Below, in pieces: positions 30,020-39,967 of a stretch of DNA of 41,661 bases; positions within the stretch are counted from its first letter, which is position 1; the number at the start of each line of letters is the position of its first letter. The DNA comes from Gnetum montanum. Lineage: Eukaryota; Streptophyta; Gnetopsida; Gnetales; Gnetaceae. Where the stretch lies: contig MNCI01024347.1 of NCBI GenBank assembly GCA_015680685.1, forward strand, positions 63,385-105,045, given 5' to 3'. The notes below the pieces were generated by a model. That model saw only the letters and a list, made by a program, of their open reading frames with translations, had not been told where the DNA came from and searched no databases. The position numbers and the translations under genes are program-made.

Positions 30020-33000
30020 ATGGACGCAACATTTTCAGCACCTCTAACTCTGATGGGCCCATACGGGAAAGTAGTTAGGCAATTCGACCCCATGCTAGTA
30101 GACGTTAATCCCCCTTTAGAAGACATAACCATAGCCGCGTCGGAGACATACCCAGAATGGCCAGAACAGTCGACGCGTACGCTAGACCTAGAGGCTGGGG
30201 ACATAACCGAAGACCCCCTCAGTGAGGTTTCTATCATTACGCATAAGGGCGAAGCCAAACTGCTTAAAGTCAGCTCTTTATTAGACCAAAAAACGCACGA
30301 TGCCAAAAAACAGGTCCTGCAAGATAACATTACTGTCTTTGCATGGTCATACGAGGATATGCCTGGACTAGATCCCAGGTTAATCCAGCATAACATCATC
30401 TTAGATCCGCAGATTAAAGCAGTTAGACAAAAGGTACGCAAAATCAAGCTAGGGATCGTGCTAGCTGTGCGTGATGAAATCACCAAACTGTATCGGGCTA
30501 GTTTCATTTGCGTGGTCGATTACTCGGACTGGGTATCTAACATTGTAGTAGTCCCAAAGAAGATCGGAAGCATACGCATTTGCATAGACTTCTGGGATTT
30601 GAATAAGGCCACAATCAAGGATAACTTCCCGCTTCCGAGGATCGACCAGCTAGTCGATACGACAGCTGGGCATGCGCTTCTATCCTTCATGGATGGTTTT
30701 TCAGGCTATAATCAGATTCAAATCAACCCAGAACATCAATTGACCACGACATTCGTGACACCCTGGGGCACCTTTTGCTACACTATGATGCCTTTTTGTC
30801 TAAAGAACGTCGGAGCAACGTATCAACAAGCCATGACATATATCTTCAGCGATTACCTCCTAGGAAGGCTGAATGATTACGTAGACGATATAGCTATTAA
30901 GTCTTTAAAGTCTGAAGATCATTTAGGAGACCTGGAATTAGTCCTTAAGAGATGTTCCAAATACGAGCTGGGGTTTGTGGTTTCGGAAACCGACATACGA
31001 GTTGACCCTAATAAGGTCAAAGCCATTGTCGAATTAACACCTCCTACAGACCTCAAGCAACTACGCGGGTTACAGGGACGCTTACAATATATACGGAGGT
31101 TCATCTCGAGGTTAACCGATAAGTTACACCCTATGCAACACTTGTTTGACAGCTTAAAACAAGAACTGCAACATTTACCGATGGTTTTCCCACCACAAAG
31201 GGACTTGCCATTTTACATTTACCTCGCAACTTCGGACGTAGCATTAGCCGCATTACTTTGTCAAAGGAGGGATGACGGGTCGAAAGTGTCCATCTACTAC
31301 TTGAGTCATGCTCTGTGTGCATACGAAACGAGGTACAATGACGTAGAGCGTAATTGCCTAGCATTAGTTTTTACGCTTAAAAAGTGTAGACATTATCTTT
31401 TCCGTAGCAAGGTCAACATCATCTGTAAAAACAACATTCTTATAACCATTACGCACAACCTATACGAGAGTAGTAAAATAGCTCACTGGAAGGCTATCAC
31501 GGCAGAATTCGATCTGCACTATATTGGCCAATCATCTACGAAAGGCCAAGCGATAGCTGACTAGCTAGTAATGTCACCAATTAACAATCAGGCGACTATA
31601 GAGCCAGAGTTCCCTGACGAACATGTACATAGTTTAAGCCTTATCTTGATAGGCCCCGAAGCAACGTTGTATTTCGACGGAGCTTCAACTGCTAGAGGTG
31701 GTAGTGCTGCCACTGTTATTATGCTATCGCCTGAGGATGTGCGTCTCCACGCTTATCGCTTGACCTTCCCCTGTACGAACAATGTGGCAGAGTACGAGGG
31801 GCTCCTCAGGGGATTACTAACTGCCAGTGAACTCGATGTTTGACACCTGGCAATTAGGGGCGATTCGATGCTTGTCATAAATCAGATCACAGGAGTCTAC
31901 GCCTGCAAAGCTGTACATTTGCAGCCCTACTGCGATAAGGCTAAAGATCTTCTGAGACGATTCGTGACCATCGATGTCCAGCACGTGCCACGCACGGATA
32001 ACACACTCGCCGACGCACTGGAAACACTGGCTCTGAACGTGCCTTCACATCTCTTTGACACCTGTCCTATACTGATAATAGACTGCACAGATCCTATCAT
32101 TCAGACGGCGCAAATCTCCTCTCTTCTCAAGGAAAGCACACCTGAATGGTACGACGACATTAAAACTTACCTTTTACAAGGCGAGCTACCGTCAGATTTG
32201 ACACGCGCACAGAAAGACGCAGTCCGCAAGCAGGCTAGGCAATACGTTATCATCGAAGACAACACTCTTTGTAGATGCTCCTTCGATGGTGTGCTGCTTA
32301 CTTGCGTTGACAAAAACCAAGCGCAGCATATAGTCGATGAAGTTTACGAGGGACTGTGCGGTGGCCATGTAGCACCACGGGCTATGGCCCTAAAAATCTG
32401 TCACTTAGGATACTACTGGCCATGCATGGAAAATAATTGCCTGACAACAGTTAAGACTTGTGACACGTGTCAGCGTCACGCGAATCTCATACACGTGTCC
32501 CCTACAGAATTACATACAACGTAGATAACATGGCCATTTTAGTGATGGGGACTAGACATTATAGGCCCCATCACGCTGAAATCTTCCGCAGGTCATAGCT
32601 TCATTATTACTGCCACTAAGTATTTCACAAAGTGGGTAGAGGCTGTTCCCCTGCGAAAGACCACATCTCAGCAGATTTGCCACTTTATTCTGGACAATAT
32701 AGTAACCAGGTTTGGTCTCCCAATGACTATCGTGACCGACAATGGGCCACAGTTTAGTAGCACGGAAACCAAATCCTTCTGTGATAACCTGGGTATTAGA
32801 CAATCTTTTTCCTCCCCCTATTATCCACAAGAGAATGGTCAAGCTTAAGCAACAAACAAAGTGATTATCAATTTGCTCAAGAAAATGCTCGACGGCAACA
32901 AAAAGTGGTGGCACGAATAGATCCTCTATGTGCTATGGGCGTATCGTACTACGTGTAGGATGGCTACAGGTAGTACGCCCTATAGCCTCGTTTACGGGTC

Positions 33001-33356
33001 TGAAGCAGTGCTACCTCTCGAGTTGCAAATTCCTTCTCTGAGAATGGTCCTTTCCACGGTTATAAATGAGGCTCAACACACCGAGTCTCGAATCGCGGAT
33101 CTGGATTCAGTAGAAGAGAAGCGGATACAGGCTCTTGACACGATTGAAAGGTATCAAGACAAACAGAGACAGAAGCATCTTCATAACCTTCAGCAACACC
33201 GTGCGCGAACCAGTAGGAAAGTTCTCTGCAAACTAGGAAGGCCCTTTCTTGGTGCTTGACGCGTACAGCAACGGAGCATTCAAATTGGCAGACATCAATG
33301 GTCATGAATTACCGAACCCTGTAAATCATCTATATCTGAAGCGGTATTACATTTAG
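30020..33356 (+). pseudogene. Tat element: pol (RT, RNase H, second RNase H, integrase)
   Basis: A single frame from the ATG at 30020 to about 33200, then a one-base frameshift and a natural end at TAG 33354. RT: VVVPKKIGSIRICIDF near 30547, LSFMDGFSGYNQ, TMMPFCLKNVGATY (the Cys is usually Gly) and catalytic YVDDI near 30880. First RNase H about 31190-31560, worn. Second, archaeal-type RNase H about 31660-32030 with FDGAS, VAEYEGL, RGDSM and NTLADAL, all four acids kept. Integrase: C-x2-C near 32460; then WGLDIIGP (32546 onward), VTDNGPQF and YPQENGQA supply the D, D and E. C-terminus: WEGPF-type segment, then LYLKRYYI. Stops: 31562, 31841, 32522, 32540, 32543, 32846, 32918, mostly CAG/TGG/CGA-type changes. 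Confidence 0.93.
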
Positions 33357-33395
33357 CAGCATCTCCAGTGTGAACAACCAGGTATCGCAACCATC

Positions 33396-33790
33396 GTCCG
33401 CTACGACGCTAAACTGGCAAGTTGTAACCGTCCGCTACGACGTAAAACTGGCAATGTTGTACAGGTCCGCCAAGACGAAAAATTAGCATCTTTTGCACGT
33501 GTCCACCATGACGCTAAACTGGCACAAGTAACTAGCCATCTGCTGAGACGTAAAACTAGCACAGATCTGTCCCTGGGTCACGACACGAAACTGACATCCA
33601 CAGCATGGTCTGTTGAGACCATAAATCAGACACACCACCATCCGCTACGACGTAAAACTAGCATTTCTTGGTCCGCCCAGACTTTAAACTCGGACCATGG
33701 TCTGCTGAGACTTAAAACCAGCAATGACAGTCTACCAGGACTTAAAGCTGGGACTTATAGACTGCTACCATGTAAATCAAGCGAGCGTGA
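33396..33790 (+). repeat. Imperfect tandem repeats after pol
   Basis: About ten units of 35-50 bases with the core TCCGCTACGACGTAAAACTGGCA in various states (first two at 33396 and 33430). The consensus overlaps that of the three repeats at 25132-25277 (CCGCxACGxCxTAAACTxGxxA). Noncoding tandem repeats downstream of pol are common in Tat/Ogre elements. Confidence 0.85.
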
Positions 33791-34849
33791 TCATCCTTGT
33801 ATGACTGCATGACAAACAAGATGGGATACTGGGACAGTCCCAGCGTCGCCACCCCACCAGCATCCTAGTGATTCCTCGGATGAGTTGAGGGGCATCTTAC
33901 TGATCCCTCGGAGATGCCATCACTGCGCCCACTACAGCGGTGGTACCTCTGAGAGTTTAGTCCCACCAGCTGGAGCCCCAACGAAATCCTCGTCGACAAC
34001 GACCTCGAGAACCTCCGCCGATCATCGCTATCAGACGTTGGTTTCGCAAATTCATCTAGCTGGTTCTTTGCCCAACTAGTTAGGTGCACTGTGTTTGATG
34101 TCTTTTGGCGAAGATATGCTGGGCCAATCGTCAGGATTGGTGGCTCCGCCCTCATGCTCCAGCTCCTGCTTCATGGCCCAATCGCTCTATCTCGCATCAG
34201 ATGGCACTCGTTTCGACAACCTCGTCTCTTCTTCGCATGAGCAATGGTATCCTCTATTTTCTTCTGTGGCTGCAGGTTACTTGCTTCGAAGATGTCATTC
34301 AAAGGTGCGTCCATCTGAGCGGTGAAGAACAACAGCGTTCTGAGATGGCTGCTCAGGTTTGCCCAACCACTTAGAATTGCATGCCTATACCTCTAATAAC
34401 CCTACCCTTAGCTCCTATTTCATTTCATCCCTTCCACCCGCTTCCCGTACGCAAAAGCTACATACGCAAGCATCCATTTTCCGCATTCGCACTAGCAGAG
34501 ATATCGCAGAAGTGACACGCCATGCTCCTTTTGCAAGCATTCCTGCTAGAATCGGTGACAGAGAAATCTCAGGCTGATGCGCTACGCTCGTCTGAAAGCA
34601 TTCCTGTTGCAATAAGTGTGCGTACGTTTCTGTGCGTACTCTATACTCCTACCATCCTAATTTATTGCACCTCTTCCCCGAACCTGTTTTCCACTATGTC
34701 ATTCTATGTCCCATCCCCTCCCGCTTTGCTCCTCCATGTTGACAGGGCAACTCTTGAGTAGCCATGGATGGACGTTGTTCTTGCTTCTACCAATCCGGTG
34801 TCTCGTATTCTTTGTTGACGTCTTTCGGGCAAGCCCTCCAACCATCAAC
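33791..34849. other. Tat element: 3' region of unknown content
   Basis: Higher GC than the host flanks, with several medium open frames on + (34095-34325 and 34105-34374) and one on minus (33865-34155). None shows a known domain, and no GT-AG exon chain comparable to the 25-29 kb antisense gene could be built by eye. The + frame giving LYLASDGTRFDNLVSSSHEQ has coding-like wording and could be a remnant of another captured sequence. Confidence 0.4.
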
Positions 34850-34858
34850 AAAGAGGGG
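34850..34858 (+). other. Tat element: polypurine tract
   Basis: AAAGAGGGG four bases before the 3' LTR start TGAAACAC. Position and composition fit. Confidence 0.8.
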
Positions 34859-34862
34859 CCAT

Positions 34863-36315
34863 TGAAACACTGTGAAAATTACGAGTCGGCCACAGGCAAA
34901 GATTCGCGATTCAGGCAAGGGTGCATGTCAGAATTCCAGAAGGGAGAATAAGACAGGGCAATGCCAAGAGGCGCATAGCATCAAGTCTCCAACTTCCTGT
35001 GCAAATTTCTAATCTTATTATGTTTTCTCTGTTTATGCTATACCACGCGACGTAGCGTAATGGCGCTTAGCGTGATTCTGTTTAAACATAGTCAGGCATC
35101 AGAAGACTAGTTACTTCGGCATAAGGAGAGGCTTGAGCAGTACAATATGCGACTTCTCGTGTATTTTGCTAAGTCTTTTGTTCAAGGCCGGGTTTACGCT
35201 CTGTTATGCATGGCAGCGTAATAAGCTCCAAAATAGTCAAAGGCAGAGTCTAAGGAAGTGTGATCGCTCATCATATGCTCATCACGCAACATAGCGTATC
35301 ACAACGTATTGCGTCACCGAGCTAGACATAGTTTACGCTTCATTACGTGCGGCTGCGTAAGCGAGCGTAAAATAGCTTGACTCCATTGTTTCCATGTTAT
35401 AATACACTCGTGTACGCAACGCAGCGTGAATGAGCGTAATATAACCCAAAGACAGTTGAAACATGTCCAACATGCTTCTATTCCTTACATGCACAATACG
35501 CAAATGAGCGTATTGTGCATAGTCATGAAGTTTGACATAAAAATGGTCAAGCCAACAGTACCCGAAACATTCGGGACACACGTCACCAGGGTTGCACCTT
35601 TTCCACGGGATGTCGCAGCCCATAAATACCCTAGTTGACAAAGATACGGCAGGCAAAATCAAAGAAGCAAAGGCATTTTTCTGAGCACTGGAGCACTTAT
35701 CACTTTTGAGCAGAGATACAGAGAGCAGCACTTTGGCAATTGTTGACAGCATCACCTTCCGGCAGAAACAGAGCACAGTTCGCTTTGAGCACCGGCCACA
35801 GGAGTAATCGTTCTGCTGGGGAAGACTCTATTGGTTAGAAATAGTTGATCGGTAGACATCAGAGCTTGACCTTCCTTGCATCCCGGCTTTAGGCCACGAG
35901 GTAGATCGGACTTCTGTTTGGACAGTTTTCTTGTTGTTTTGTGCTTGCTTCGCATCAAGTAATCGGGGTATCCCCAGTGTAACGAGATATATAAAATATA
36001 CATCTTTCAAGTCAGAGCGTAGATCTTGAAATTACGTGTTTCTCTTGTTTTAGCCTCTTCTTATCGTGTTTAGTGTTATCATCGTTACAATTTTTCTACA
36101 TCGTTTTCCCTTCATTTTGTGATTCCTCGAATCAGATCATTCCACGAGATATTCATCGGTTTACTGATTAGTAAGTTCCTGTTTGATCGACAAGACCGTT
36201 AAGGGCGCCACGGATTCATTTTTTGTGGCATAGCCCTCGCACAGATCTGTGGTTAAAACTGTGTACACGGGATTTGTTCGGTATTTTCCAGCTGCCGACA
36301 TTTTCCGTCGTTACA
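34863..36315 (+). mobile_element. Tat element: 3' LTR (1453 bp)
   Basis: Same length as the 5' LTR with no indel. Begins TGAAACACTG, ends GTCGTTACA, followed at once by GTAAT, the target duplication. Differences from the 5' LTR are dominated by C/T and G/A. The hairpin at 35489-35520 has changed symmetrically in both arms. Confidence 0.97.
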
Positions 36316-36320
36316 GTAAT

Positions 36321-37700
36321 CTCCTATTCATTTAATAGGATCATAACAATTATATCAACTAGTTTTAGAATCATATCCAAGGAAAATGCATTTCTTTTCT
36401 CTATTATTCAACTTACTCAAAAATTACTTTGGTGTCTAGACATAACAATGACATCCAAATGTTCTTATGTGAGAACTATTGGGAAGCCTTTCATGGAATA
36501 GCTCATATAGAGGTTTTTTTTTAATTATTGCTACAACTTATTACTTTACTTGTAACATAAGTTATCATAATTAGTGTCATGCTCTAATACCCATCTATGA
36601 GTTTAGTATGTTTAAGGGGACATCTCATTATCTCTTGCATGACTCTATTTTTTCTCTTAGCTATGTCATTTGATTGTTGGTTTTAATCACAAGTGGTTTA
36701 ATGAAATATGTCTTCTTTAGTGAAAAAATTAGTGAATCTTTTATTAATAAACTCTTCTCCTTTAACTATCCAAAGATTTGTTATGATGATATTTTTATTT
36801 TTTATGAACATGAAAATTTCTTTAAACTTGTTGGATGTTTCATCTTTGCTTCTTAGATTGTAGGTCTATGTAAATTTGGAATAGTTATATACCATTATAG
36901 AGAAATAATTAGCACCTTCAATGGAAGTGATTAGCATGGGACCTATAAGGTTCATGTGAATGAGATGCAATGATTCTTTGTTTTTTCTTTTTTCTTTTTT
37001 CTTGTTTTTTTTTTTTTGCATAGGATTCATATGAGATGAATTTTTTTGTTTATCTTGTTTTTTTAGGATGTCTCTAACTTTCATGTCAATATCTTTGGTC
37101 ACTTTTTGTCATTTTTTTCTATCTTTGATGTCAAACTTTCGCTTCTTCTAGTTTACCTTGGTAGTCTAGATTCATTATAGCTTTTATAGTGCTAGTGTTA
37201 TTGCTGATTTGTAGAAATAACTTTATTTGATCAATGGTTTTGATATACTTTTGCTAATTTTTTGAAATATCAATGATATTTTCTTTCAGATCTAAGTGTT
37301 CATAATTCAAACAACATATTTTATTGTTGCATACTCTTATTTTAAAAATATCTTTATCATTTGCTTTTCTTATATTGCAAGTTTTGCTTTCAAATGTAAT
37401 TTTAATGCCTTTATCTAACATTCATCCTATTGAAAGTAGAAAGTTAGAGAGCTGAGGAACATGGTAAACTTCAATTACAATCATTAGCTTATTATTTGAG
37501 AGTTTGACTATGCAATTTTCTACACCTTATATATTAAGAAATTTTTCATCACTAGTTTTGTTATTTCCAATTCTTTAGGATCTATAGTTGAGAAGATATT
37601 CATTGTAGGGAGTTATGTGATTAGAGAACCTACTATCAATAATTCATGTATCTTGATTAATTGCACTAAAACCTTAAAATAAGAATAGTTAGCTTGATTA
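36321..37700 (-). pseudogene. Copia 2: degenerate Ty1/copia protease-integrase remnant
   Basis: On the minus strand, right to left: a protease-like stretch near 37450-37640 (SNHITPYNEY and VYHVPQLSNFLLS wording after frame changes); then ESLHLIHMNLIGPM and EGANYFSIMVYNYSKF near 36870-36960, the start of a copia integrase core; an SNDIAKRKNR segment near 36640, equal to the conserved NGVAERKNR; and a KCIFLGY-like stretch near 36370. Frames are broken many times. The Tat element is inserted at its left end, so the rest should appear left of 19424. Confidence 0.75.
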
Positions 37701-37861
37701 AGTTTTTCTTTAGCATTGATACCTTTCTTTTTGTTCACATGTTCTTCTCTCTTCATTTGTTATTGAAGGTAGGTTTCAGGATTTGTTCTTTTTCAATAGT
37801 CTTTATATGTGTGTCTTCTCTTATTACAGAATCTACACTAAGGAATTAGATTTATTTTATT

Positions 37862-37941
37862 GTAGTTTCATCTTATTTTATTAAAATGCATTTTTCTTTA
37901 NCGTAGTTTCATCTTATTTTATTAAAATGCATTTTTCTTTA
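37862..37941. repeat. 39-bp direct repeat around a single N (probable assembly join)
   Basis: The 39 bases at 37862-37900 (GTAGTTTCATCTTATTTTAT...) recur exactly at 37903-37941, with N at 37901 and C at 37902 between them. Exact duplication around an undetermined base is the signature of two contig ends that overlap but were not merged. Confidence 0.85.
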
Positions 37942-38805
37942 AACCTTGCTACCAATTGTAAATTTTTTTAGATGTAAGAAGATTGAAAAGAATTTCTGAT
38001 TTTGTAAAAGTTTGGCAGCCCAATATATCAAATGAAGTTAGTAGCCCAACTGACAAAAACTAAATTTTTTCTAATTTTGTAGTTATGATATCATTAGTAT
38101 TCAAATGTGTTTTGGGCTAATCTTATGTTTATTGAAAATATCATTTTACAATCTGTAAGGTTGTAAAATTTCAAATCATATATAAATTCTTTAATTATTC
38201 ATATATGTCCTAGAAAAAGAATATTGAATAAAAATGTTCAATGTCTAAAATAGAAATTGATTATTTGCATGATGAATATCTTTATGATCTGAGAAAGTTA
38301 AGGAGTGAGTAAAATACTTGATATTAAGCTTTTGCAACAATCTACTTGAATACAAAATTTAGAACTAATTTGAGTTGATTTGATGATTAAAATTTTTTAC
38401 ACAAAAGTAGTCCCAAATGTGATTATTTAACCTCTTGGATTAATGAATTGATAAATATGTTAAATTGATGATAGATGATGAAGGTGATTGGAGAAGAAAA
38501 ATTTGTAACATAAACTATCTTACTATTATAGCATTAAATTTCTTCAATGACATTAATTGTTTTACTTAAAAACATGATTTGCCTATAACTTTTATCTATT
38601 ATGATACCTCATTTCGATTGTTCATGAGTTTCTCACATGCTCACATGGAATGATTAAGAGATGGGGAATCTACCCTCCAAGAAGAAGACATCCTTAATTT
38701 GCAAGTATATCTAAAAATAAAATATTATTATTTTGAGATGATAACTCATGTTAAGAGTTAACAAAGATCCTTTAATAATCATAGCTATTTAAAACACTAG
38801 CTTCA
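37942..38805. other. No recognisable gene
   Basis: AT-rich DNA, no domains recognised. It may be the leader and gag part of copia 2 or of the element whose LTR end is at 38827. Confidence 0.4.
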
Positions 38806-38825
38806 AGTCCCTCTCAATGGCACCA
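38806..38825 (-). other. Possible primer-binding site beside LTR fragment D
   Basis: On the minus strand TGGTGCCATTGAGAGGGAC follows the LTR end CTCATCA by one base. It resembles the TGGCGCCGTTGCCGGGGA primer site of many plant Ty3/gypsy elements with several transitions. If real, fragment D is a 5' LTR. Confidence 0.4.
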
Positions 38826-38826
38826 A

Positions 38827-39010
38827 TGATGAGTAGTGAAGTAATCTTATGTCCAACCATATGAATCACAAGCGTTTATGCACAATTTGGTCAAATTTCG
38901 TGAACTTAGAACTAGTTGGATATCTTAGATAGCTAAGTACTACAATGCTAATTATTATCTTCATAATCACACTTATGTGGATTCAAGTGTATGGTTTAGT
39001 ATGACTCAAA
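38827..39010 (-). mobile_element. LTR fragment D (old relative of copies A-C)
   Basis: On the plus strand it starts TGATGAG and then follows the same wording as copy C from 39074 (CCAACCATATGAATCACAAG versus CTCAACCATACGAATACGAG; CAATTTGGTCAAATTTC versus CGATTCGGTCGAATTTC). Similarity fades after about 38940. It is more diverged than A-C. Confidence 0.6.
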
Positions 39011-39835
39011 TATATGATTATGTTTTAAATTATTAAAATATTTAAAGTATAATAATATTTAATCTAAGTACAGTGATGAGCAACGAGGTACCCCTATGCT
39101 CAACCATACGAATACGAGCATTCCACGCACGATTCGGTCGAATTTCAAGGACTAAGTGCTTATGCACCCTTGTGGAATAAGGACGGGTTGGTTGATCGTT
39201 GTCTTCCCATGCTTACCTGTATGTCATGATTATATGGTTAAGAAAGCTTGAGGCATATGATTTTTATAGCTTTAATGTTTTTATGTCCTACGCTAGTAGG
39301 GAAGGAGATAGGTAACTAAGTGACTAATTTAACTTAACTACTTATTAACTAAGTTCTAACTAATCTTAACACCAACATCCGTTCCCACTTGCTGTACACA
39401 TCCTAAATGAGTGCAACACTGCTAGGATTACCAAACGCTAATCGTTACCGGGTTACCAATTATTACACGCATGCTCAATGTGGTGATGCTTGTGTAATCT
39501 AACGATTTGCTTAATTGATCAAAATGAATTGTTGTGCTAATAATAGAAATGTAAAATGCATAAAATAAAATAAAATAAAATAAATGTATAAGAAAATAGA
39601 ATAAAAGAAATGCATAAGAAAATAAATCTCAAGTGCTACAAGGATGAATCAAAGAGCTCGTCTTTATTACCATTCATAAGGTGTGCTCAGGTACACAATG
39701 CTGGAATGAAGATCCACCCACACTTAAACCTCCTATTGCAGGCACTTGGAAAATACTCTAACTTTCAAAAAGACTACAAGAGTTTCACTACTTGATTGCT
39801 AAAAGACTTCTCCACAATTGTGCACCTCGGCACTG

Positions 39836-39843
39836 TATTTATA
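39836..39843 (-). promoter_or_regulatory. TATA box of LTR copy C
   Basis: TATAAATA on the minus strand in GTCTATAAATACAG, at the same place relative to the LTR start as in copies A and B. Confidence 0.65.
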
Positions 39844-39855
39844 GACTTGGGAGCA

Positions 39856-39965
39856 ACTACTCTAATAATTAGAGTAACTGCTCTAATAATTAGAATAAAT
39901 GCTAAATTAACCGCTAGAGTAACCACTCTAATAATTAGAGTAACTGCTAGAGTAATCACTCTCAT
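39856..39965. repeat. CTCTAATAATTAGAG palindrome array in U3 of LTR copy C
   Basis: Three near-perfect palindromes of the type TACTCTAATAATTAGAGTA (about 39858, 39879 and 39926) plus half units with CTAGAGTAA, spaced about 20 bases. The array is AT-rich, unlike the CpG-rich GATATC arrays at the same position in copies A and B. Confidence 0.9.
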
Positions 39966-39967
39966 CA

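Larger units (their letters stand above)
19424..36320 (+). mobile_element. Tat-lineage Ty3/gypsy retrotransposon with antisense multi-exon gene
   Basis: 16,887 bp of element (19429-36315) flanked by a perfect GTAAT duplication (19424-19428 and 36316-36320). Order: 5' LTR, tRNA-Asn primer site, gag and protease (21125-24902), a repeat block, an antisense spliced gene (25472-29591), pol with RT, RNase H, a second (archaeal-type) RNase H and integrase (30020-33356), a second repeat block, polypurine tract, 3' LTR. Two RNase H domains mark the Tat/Ogre branch. The LTRs are both 1453 bp without indels and differ at roughly 65-70 sites by my hand count (about 95% identity), mostly transitions. Stops and frameshifts in gag, pol and the antisense gene show it can no longer act on its own. 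Confidence 0.95.
39074..39967 (-). mobile_element. LTR copy C: 3' LTR of a minus-strand gypsy relative of element 1 (894 bp)
   Basis: Minus-strand start TGATGAG at 39967, end CTCATCA at 39074. It aligns with copy B through the 3' half (CATACGAATACxAGCATTC, CTAAGTGCTTATG) and the TATA region. The promoter-proximal array is different (see 39856-39965). TACAG flanks the end. The left side has no primer site, so this is the 3' LTR. Confidence 0.85.

Noticed and set aside
29977-30507. 176-codon frame on minus over the start of pol
   Set aside because: Shadow of the pol frame, which has the conserved RT motifs; no continuity with the antisense gene, whose start is at 29591.
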